From Mageeibacillus sp. UBA5442 (lineage in GTDB: Bacteria; Bacillota; Clostridia; Saccharofermentanales; DTU023), in assembly GCA_002427475.1 (NCBI GenBank), contig DIRG01000058.1, positions 6,398 through 33,688 of the forward strand: a stretch of 27,291 bases of DNA, in the 5' to 3' direction. Positions 22,467 to 27,291 of this stretch are shown here, piece by piece. Position 1 is the first letter of the stretch. Each line of letters opens with the position of its first letter. The notes under the pieces are model-generated. The model saw nothing but the letters and a program-made list of their open reading frames with translations, made no database searches and had not been told where the DNA came from. A program made the position numbers and the translations under genes.

Positions 22467-24169
22467 AAAACAGTGAGATTAAAGTATTCTGCCGTGACCT
22501 GAACCGGCACGGTCAAGCTGTCTGCGTTGAAGTAAACGACGACGGCGAGCAGGATAATAAGACTAGCGTCATCTTTGTAGATGGCCTTTTAATGGGCGAA
22601 AGCGGGTTTGTTGAGGTCGTAGAGACGCTCAAAAATTATCGCGTTGCCAGGTTGAGCAGACGTATTGACGACAGTCCTGATCGCGTGCAAATGCCCTGCG
22701 CAATCGCTGACGACTGCGGAGGCTGCCAAATTCAGGCTCTGTCCTACCCGGCCAGTTTGCGCTGGAAAGAAAACAGCGTTCGCCAAACCCTTGAACGGAT
22801 CGGCACGATTGATGTCGAAAGTTTAGTTCAACCTATCATCGGTGCCAGCGAACCTTATACGCATTATCGCAACAAAATGGTTTATCCGGTCGGTTCAGGT
22901 GCAGCCGGTCCGGCTCTTGGCTTTTACCGTGCGCGCAGCCACGACTTGGTGACAACCCCGGTTTGCCTGATCGAGCCTCAGTCCGGAGCTCGCTTAAGGG
23001 AATTACTGCCGCAGCTGATGGTTAAGCACGCCATCAGCGCCTACGACGAAAAGACACATACCGGAGATTTGCGCTTCGTGACTTTGCGCGTCTCCCCTAC
23101 ATTGGGCGATGGCAAGTCGGAAAAGCAGATGATCATTCTCACGTCACGAGTAGAGAAGGATGCCTATTTCGCCCTAGCTGCTGATTTGCTGCAGGAGGAA
23201 GACGTTGTTTCTGTCTATCTCAATATCCAGGCACAGCGCAGCAACGTTATTCTGGGCAACAAATTTATTTTGCTAGGTGGAGACAAGCAGCTCACATTCA
23301 CTTTCGATGGCAATAAATTCGCCCTGTCTCCCGGAGCTTTTTTCCAAATCAATTACGAACAGACAAGCAAGCTTTATCGTCTCATCTCGTCTCTGGTCAA
23401 GGATATCCATACAGAACACAGTCTCAGCGATATCATCGATCTCTATTGTGGTGTCGGCTCGATCGGTCTCTATGTAATGAATGAGTTAAGGAAAAGTTCT
23501 GATGCTGCCCTGCCCCACCTGCTCGGCCTCGAGTTGATCGCAGAAGCGGTCACCGATGCTAAGCAAAACGCCGAGCTCAATGCGTTCGCTTCTGAAGACT
23601 ATGATTTTATCCGTGCGGCCGCTGATGAGAGCTTAGCTTATATAACGGAAGCTGATTCGGAGCACACCATACTCATTCTTGATCCACCGCGCAAAGGACT
23701 GGATGCAACATTGCTGTCCGCTCTTGTCGAGGAAGGACCCTCTCACCTATTGTATGTTAGCTGTAATCCCGCCACTTTAGCACGAGACTTGAAGGAATTG
23801 ACGGATGTCTATGACATAAGTTTGATCCAGCCGGTGGATATGTTTCCGTGGACGACACACGTTGAGACGGTAGTTCTTTTGTCCAAACTTGATGTCAACC
23901 AACATATAAAGGTTGAGCTTGAGATGGATGAACTTGATTTAACGACTGCGGAAAGCAAAGCTACCTATGAAGAAATCAAGGACTTTGTTTTTAAGACGCA
24001 CGCTATGAAGGTTTCTAATCTTTATATATCACAGGTAAAGAAGAAGTGTGGACTTGAAGTTGGTAAAAATTATAATGTTTCGAATAAGGAAAATCCTATC
24101 GTTCCAAATTGTCCACCTGAAAAGGAGGAAGCGATTAGGGAAGCTTTAGAGTATTTTAAAATGATTTAA
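22463..24169 (+). CDS. rlmD: 23S rRNA (uracil-5-)-methyltransferase with AT-rich C-terminal extension
   Basis: This SAM-dependent enzyme of the RumA/TrmA family makes 5-methyluridine in 23S rRNA. A TRAM-like N-terminal domain is followed by the [4Fe-4S] cysteines (Cys79, Cys85, Cys88, Cys168). Then come the SAM-binding IDLYCGVGSIGL (from 325), ILDPPRKGLD and the nucleophile in SCNPATLARD (Cys434). The family fold ends at HVETVVLLS (466-474), where most relatives stop. Here another 94 residues follow (DELDLTTAESKATYEEI, VSNLYISQVKKKCGLEV, CPPEKEEAIREALEYFKMI), a block I have seen on other clostridial RumA proteins. By hand count GC is 48% in 23701-23880 and 35% in 23881-24169. Assignment to RlmD rather than the dual enzyme RlmCD is not certain. 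The start overlaps the RloB stop. Confidence 0.92.
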   Translation: MKNSEIKVFCRDLNRHGQAVCVEVNDDGEQDNKTSVIFVDGLLMGESGFVEVVETLKNYRVARLSRRIDDSPDRVQMPCAIADDCGGCQIQALSYPASLRWKENSVRQTLERIGTIDVESLVQPIIGASEPYTHYRNKMVYPVGSGAAGPALGFYRARSHDLVTTPVCLIEPQSGARLRELLPQLMVKHAISAYDEKTHTGDLRFVTLRVSPTLGDGKSEKQMIILTSRVEKDAYFALAADLLQEEDVVSVYLNIQAQRSNVILGNKFILLGGDKQLTFTFDGNKFALSPGAFFQINYEQTSKLYRLISSLVKDIHTEHSLSDIIDLYCGVGSIGLYVMNELRKSSDAALPHLLGLELIAEAVTDAKQNAELNAFASEDYDFIRAAADESLAYITEADSEHTILILDPPRKGLDATLLSALVEEGPSHLLYVSCNPATLARDLKELTDVYDISLIQPVDMFPWTTHVETVVLLSKLDVNQHIKVELEMDELDLTTAESKATYEEIKDFVFKTHAMKVSNLYISQVKKKCGLEVGKNYNVSNKENPIVPNCPPEKEEAIREALEYFKMI

Positions 24170-24184
24170 ATGACCTATATTGTG

Positions 24185-24220
24185 AAGCACCTTTGATCTA
24201 GCAGTCAGTGGTGCTTTTTT
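24185..24220 (+). terminator. Intrinsic terminator after rlmD
   Basis: AAGCACC and GGTGCTT pair in a 7-bp stem with an 18-base loop, followed by a T-run ending at 24220. It starts 16 bases after the rlmD stop, so it ends the ABC/defence/rlmD transcript and separates it from the restriction-modification cassette. Confidence 0.75.
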
Positions 24221-24271
24221 ATAGAAGAACTTTACATATTTTTTTAGGCTGATAAATGAGACTTTATTTGA

Positions 24272-24277
24272 TATAAT
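24272..24277 (+). promoter_or_regulatory. Candidate -10 element of the restriction-modification operon
   Basis: A perfect TATAAT lies 40 bases before the regulator's ATG. No convincing -35 is found at 16-18 bases upstream, which would suit a promoter that needs or is modulated by the regulator. GGAAAGAG serves as ribosome site. Confidence 0.45.
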
Positions 24278-24316
24278 AATCTTTAGCAAGTAAAAGGTAG
24301 AAGGAAAGAGACTAAA

Positions 24317-24526
24317 ATGGCTTTTGACTACAATAAACTTTGGCGATTGCTAGAAGATAATAAAATGCAAAGAGAGGATTTAAGGATTGAAGTAGGAATG
24401 TCCTCTGCAACCTTGGCAAAGTTAGGAAAAAACAAAATTGTAAGTATGGATGTACTAGGGCGTATTTGTCAGGTGTTAAATTGTGATATTGGAGATATTG
24501 TAAGTTATGTGGAGGATGAACAATGA
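24317..24526 (+). CDS. Small XRE/Cro-type HTH regulator of the restriction-modification cassette
   Basis: This 69-residue protein consists of little more than a helix-turn-helix domain. MQREDLRIEVGMSSATLAKLGKN covers the helix-turn-helix, and MDVLGRICQVLNCDIGDIVSYV is the typical Cro/C1 C-terminal half. Its stop overlaps the mod start as ATGA, so it is translationally coupled to the methyltransferase. Small regulators of this kind commonly control expression of restriction-modification genes, for example by delaying restriction until the DNA is methylated. That role is inferred from position. The gene is AT-rich like the rest of the cassette. Confidence 0.9.
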   Translation: MAFDYNKLWRLLEDNKMQREDLRIEVGMSSATLAKLGKNKIVSMDVLGRICQVLNCDIGDIVSYVEDEQ

Positions 24527-26175
24527 GATTTTTAGATGAACTAGAAAAAATATTAAAGGCTGATGAACGCTTCATCGGTGAGGATAATCAAGTAATAAAA
24601 ACAAAAGTTTCGGATGCTGCAAGGGGTACTGATGGCTTATTAATTAAGTCACTTCTAAATAACGATATAATGCGTGAGAGTTTTTTTACAAAAGTTGATG
24701 ATGTTTACGTGTTTGATAAAGTCAAATTCATATGGGTATTGGATTCTAAAGAGTTCTTACCTGACTCTTATACATTATACAAAAACAAAATTGGACTAGT
24801 AGATAACCAGAACAACCTCATTAGTCAAAAACAAGATGTGACTTTGGTATGGCCTTATAAAGATTGTGTGCTTGAAGGAGGACAGACAAAAGAGGATCAA
24901 AAACGAGACGAGATTTTCTATAATGAAACCCTTGCTCCAGATGAAGTGAATAGATTATTAGCTCCTAAAGCCATAGGAAATGCAAAAAGATATTCGTTGG
25001 AAGGAAAAGAAGAGAATATTGTTTTTGAAGAAAGTGATAATTTAATAATCAAGGGAAATAATTTACTCGCATTATCTTCGTTATTATCTAAATATGAGGG
25101 GCAAGTGCAGCTAATATATATAGATCCACCTTTTAATACAGGTAAAGACTCATTTGAATATAATGATAAGTTTAATCATTCAACTTGGCTAACATTTATG
25201 AAAAATAGATTGGTGCTTGCTAAGCGTTTATTAAAAAAAGATGGGTCTATTTTGGTTCATCTTGATTTTAATGAGTCTCATTATGCGAAAGTTTTATTAG
25301 ATGAGGTTTTTGGAAAAGAATGCTTTAAAAATAATATTGTTTGGTGTTATACCGGCCCATCTGGTAGTACAAGATTTCTGCCAAGAAAACATGATGACAT
25401 TCTTTTTTATGGGAATAGTGAAAACATAAAGTTTAATCAACCTTATGTAAAACACAAAAGTGGAGTACATAATACAGGGCAAGTATTTAATAAAACTCAA
25501 TCATCTGAAGATTTTAAAGAAAAAGCTGAGGAACAAGGAAAAAAACTGGAAGATTGGTGGGATGATATTTATTCTACTGATAGATATAGGTCAGAATTAT
25601 TAGATTTTAGTGGTCAAAAACCAGAGAGGTTATTACAAAGAATTATCGAAATGACAACAGATAAAGGTGATATAGTACTAGATTATCATTTAGGGTCAGG
25701 AACAACTGCAGCAGTTGCACATAAATTGGGCAGACAGTATATAGGTGTTGAACAAATGGAAGAGCAGATTGATTTAGAGCTTAATAGAATGCAAAAAGTT
25801 CTTGATGGATTTGAATTTGGAATTACAAAAGATGCTGACTGGCAAGGTGGAGGTTCTTTTGTTTACTGTGAACTTTTAGAAGACAATCAAGCTCTATTTG
25901 ATGAATTAGAGCAAGCTTCAAATTCAGATGCAGTCAAATCGGTATTAGATAAAGCTACTCAAAATGGGAAAATTATTCCATCTGTTTTACCAAGTGATTT
26001 AAAACGTACTGAGGAAGAGTTTGATAAGTTAAGTCTAGAAAACCAGAAAAGATTAGTTCTTAAACTGTTAGATAAAAATAAACTTTACATCAATCTATCT
26101 GATATAGACGATGAAGATGCAAATGTAAGTGAAGCAGATAAGGCATTTACAAAGAGTTTCTATGGATTAGATTAA
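24523..26175 (+). CDS. mod: Type III restriction-modification methyltransferase (Mod)
   Basis: The 550-residue product is a beta-class N6-adenine DNA methyltransferase. Motif IV, DPPFNTGKDSF, starts at Asp201, and the SAM-binding motif I follows later as DYHLGSGTT (from Asp387), with QKPERLLQRII just before it. Motif IV before motif I is the order expected for type III Mod. The target-recognition part between them (about residues 280-360) is short. The first 200 residues contain the usual N-terminal Mod region (ERFIGEDNQVIKTKVSDAARG, then LLIKSLLNND). The phenylalanine common in motif I is replaced by Tyr/His here. It sits between its regulator and the restriction subunit, 11 bases before the latter. 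No simple-sequence repeat tract suggesting phase variation is seen. Confidence 0.94.
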   Translation: MRFLDELEKILKADERFIGEDNQVIKTKVSDAARGTDGLLIKSLLNNDIMRESFFTKVDDVYVFDKVKFIWVLDSKEFLPDSYTLYKNKIGLVDNQNNLISQKQDVTLVWPYKDCVLEGGQTKEDQKRDEIFYNETLAPDEVNRLLAPKAIGNAKRYSLEGKEENIVFEESDNLIIKGNNLLALSSLLSKYEGQVQLIYIDPPFNTGKDSFEYNDKFNHSTWLTFMKNRLVLAKRLLKKDGSILVHLDFNESHYAKVLLDEVFGKECFKNNIVWCYTGPSGSTRFLPRKHDDILFYGNSENIKFNQPYVKHKSGVHNTGQVFNKTQSSEDFKEKAEEQGKKLEDWWDDIYSTDRYRSELLDFSGQKPERLLQRIIEMTTDKGDIVLDYHLGSGTTAAVAHKLGRQYIGVEQMEEQIDLELNRMQKVLDGFEFGITKDADWQGGGSFVYCELLEDNQALFDELEQASNSDAVKSVLDKATQNGKIIPSVLPSDLKRTEEEFDKLSLENQKRLVLKLLDKNKLYINLSDIDDEDANVSEADKAFTKSFYGLD

Positions 26176-26186
26176 GGAAGCATCTA

Positions 26187-27291
26187 ATGAGTAATCAATA
26201 TTTATATGAAAAATTAGATGTCTTGAAACAGATAAGTCTTTTGAAAGACATACCAGAATGTATCGTTAGCAATCTGAATGAAAATATTGTTCTTCGTGAT
26301 TATCAAGAAGAAGCATTTAGATATTTCATCACCTATTATAAAAATCCTGATTTAGTAAAGAATAAGCAAGTGCATACCTTATTCCACATGGCGACTGGAT
26401 CAGGGAAAACAGTTATGATGGCTGGTTTGATCTTGTATCTTTACATGCAAGGTTATCGCAAGTTTTTATTTTTTGTAAACCAGAAAAGTATTATTGAGAA
26501 AACAAAAGAAAACTTTCTGAATCCATCATCGATTAAGTATTTATTTGCAGATACTATTGAGTTAATGGGAGAGCAAGTAGAAGTTAAAGAAGTAGATAAC
26601 TTTTCTTATTGTGATGAAAAAGCAATAAATATTCTTTTTACTTCAACCCAAAAGCTTCATCTTGATTTGAATTTCCCAAGAGAAAATAGTCCTACAATTG
26701 ATGATTTTGAAGATGATAAGATTGTGCTAATTTCTGATGAATCTCACCATATAAATACAGTGACAAAAGGACTTGGTAAAACTGAAAAGAACGAGATTGA
26801 AGAGAATATCAATAGCTGGGAATATTCTGTCAATAGAATTTTTATGTCGAATAAAGATAATGCAATGCTTGAATTTACTGCTACTGCAGATTTAGAAGAT
26901 CCAAATGTAAAAAGCAAGTATCTTGATAAGATAGTCTATGACTACACACTGGCTAAGTTTAGAGAAAGTGGTTACACCAAGGACTTCCAGAATATGCAAG
27001 GAGATTATAGTGCTTGGCTAAGAACTTTAGGAGCTTTGATATTAAGTGAGTATAGGAGACACCTATTTGGAGATGCTGGACAAAATATTAAGCCTGTAGT
27101 CCTATTAAAATCAAAAACTATCAAAGAATCTCAAGCTTTTTATAATGAGTTTTTCACTGGTTTAAATAATTTATCAAGAGATGAAATACTTCGTTTTGAA
27201 AACACAGATAATGTTTATTTAAGAGAAGCAATAGACTACTTTAAGGCTAAAGATCCAACATTAAATGGATTAATTTCTGATTTAAAACTTG
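26187..27291 (+). CDS. res: Type III restriction enzyme, Res subunit (N-terminal part)
   Basis: An ATG at 26187 after AAGGAAG opens a frame that stays open to the right edge (368 codons visible). It encodes a superfamily 2 helicase motor: Q-motif-like LRDYQEEAFRYF, Walker A MATGSGKTVMMAG (from Met68), Walker B SDESHHI (Asp184, Glu185), and motif III EFTATADL (from Glu229). Together with the preceding mod gene this identifies the DNA-translocating and cleaving subunit of a type III system. The C-terminal helicase lobe and the PD-(D/E)XK nuclease domain lie beyond the window, so whether the enzyme is intact cannot be told. Confidence 0.93.
   Translation, partial: MSNQYLYEKLDVLKQISLLKDIPECIVSNLNENIVLRDYQEEAFRYFITYYKNPDLVKNKQVHTLFHMATGSGKTVMMAGLILYLYMQGYRKFLFFVNQKSIIEKTKENFLNPSSIKYLFADTIELMGEQVEVKEVDNFSYCDEKAINILFTSTQKLHLDLNFPRENSPTIDDFEDDKIVLISDESHHINTVTKGLGKTEKNEIEENINSWEYSVNRIFMSNKDNAMLEFTATADLEDPNVKSKYLDKIVYDYTLAKFRESGYTKDFQNMQGDYSAWLRTLGALILSEYRRHLFGDAGQNIKPVVLLKSKTIKESQAFYNEFFTGLNNLSRDEILRFENTDNVYLREAIDYFKAKDPTLNGLISDLKL

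Larger units (their letters stand above)
23882..27291 (+). other. AT-rich, probably acquired segment beginning inside rlmD
   Basis: From the codon after the conserved methyltransferase fold to the right edge, base composition falls from about 48% to 35% GC and lower (27% in one restriction-modification line counted). Codon use shifts to A/T endings. The segment carries the rlmD 3' extension, a terminator, and the type III restriction-modification cassette. Related rumA genes are known integration sites of streptococcal integrative elements. That makes a transfer event at this point plausible, but no integrase or att repeat is visible before the window ends. Confidence 0.5.

Noticed and set aside
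24170..24316. Attachment site of a mobile element just after rlmD
   Set aside because: I found a terminator and a promoter but no repeat of the rlmD end within the window; the other element end would lie outside.
1..27291. CRISPR arrays, tRNA or rRNA genes, insertion sequences
   Set aside because: No regularly spaced repeats, cloverleaf sequences, rRNA signatures or transposase frames were seen.

Overview
The window looks like the chromosome of an anaerobic, amino-acid-fermenting Gram-positive bacterium, most likely of the class Clostridia. Three things point that way: an arginine deiminase operon joined to genes of clostridial ornithine oxidation, a complete V-type ATPase whose rotor subunit carries the sodium-binding residues, and strong Shine-Dalgarno sites throughout. 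No rRNA, tRNA or CRISPR array is visible, so I do not name a genus. Most of the window has intermediate GC (near 48% where I counted). The last 3.4 kb and the stretch 5.4-6.25 kb are clearly more AT-rich.

Region 1 (1-5.16 kb, minus strand) is a catabolic operon read arcA-arcB-arcC-ord/ortA-ortB. Arginine is deiminated to citrulline, split to ornithine and carbamoyl phosphate, and the latter yields ATP. Ornithine carbon would then pass through 2,4-diaminopentanoate to acetyl-CoA and alanine. The dehydrogenase Ord and the small thiolase subunit OrtA are fused in one reading frame. ortB runs off the left edge. A promoter with an 18-bp near-palindrome precedes arcA.

Region 2 (5.2-6.28 kb, plus strand) is AT-rich. 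It has a palindrome-bearing promoter, the frameshifted remains of a secreted papain-like protease, a small lipoprotein, and a terminator that also serves the convergent operon.

Region 3 (6.3-15.2 kb, minus strand) is a nine-gene V-type ATPase operon in the order H-I-K-E-C-F-A-B-D, the same arrangement as the Enterococcus hirae ntp operon. It can use ATP, including ATP from carbamate kinase, to export Na+.

Region 4 (15.4-20.3 kb, plus strand) has a zinc-ribbon membrane protein of unknown role, a 21-bp perfect palindrome, and a heterodimeric ABC exporter with one degenerate ATP site.

Region 5 (20.4-27.3 kb, plus strand) is a defence-gene neighbourhood. An AAA-type ATPase and a RloB-family protein form a two-gene system resembling AbiL/PARIS-type abortive infection. 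The RloB gene overlaps the start of a 23S rRNA uracil methyltransferase (rlmD-like). That methyltransferase carries an AT-rich C-terminal extension, with the GC break exactly at the end of the conserved enzyme fold. An AT-rich type III restriction-modification cassette follows: an HTH regulator, mod, and res, which is cut by the right edge. The most notable observations are the Ord-OrtA fusion, the ATPase/RloB pair coupled to rlmD, and the apparent chimeric junction inside rlmD.
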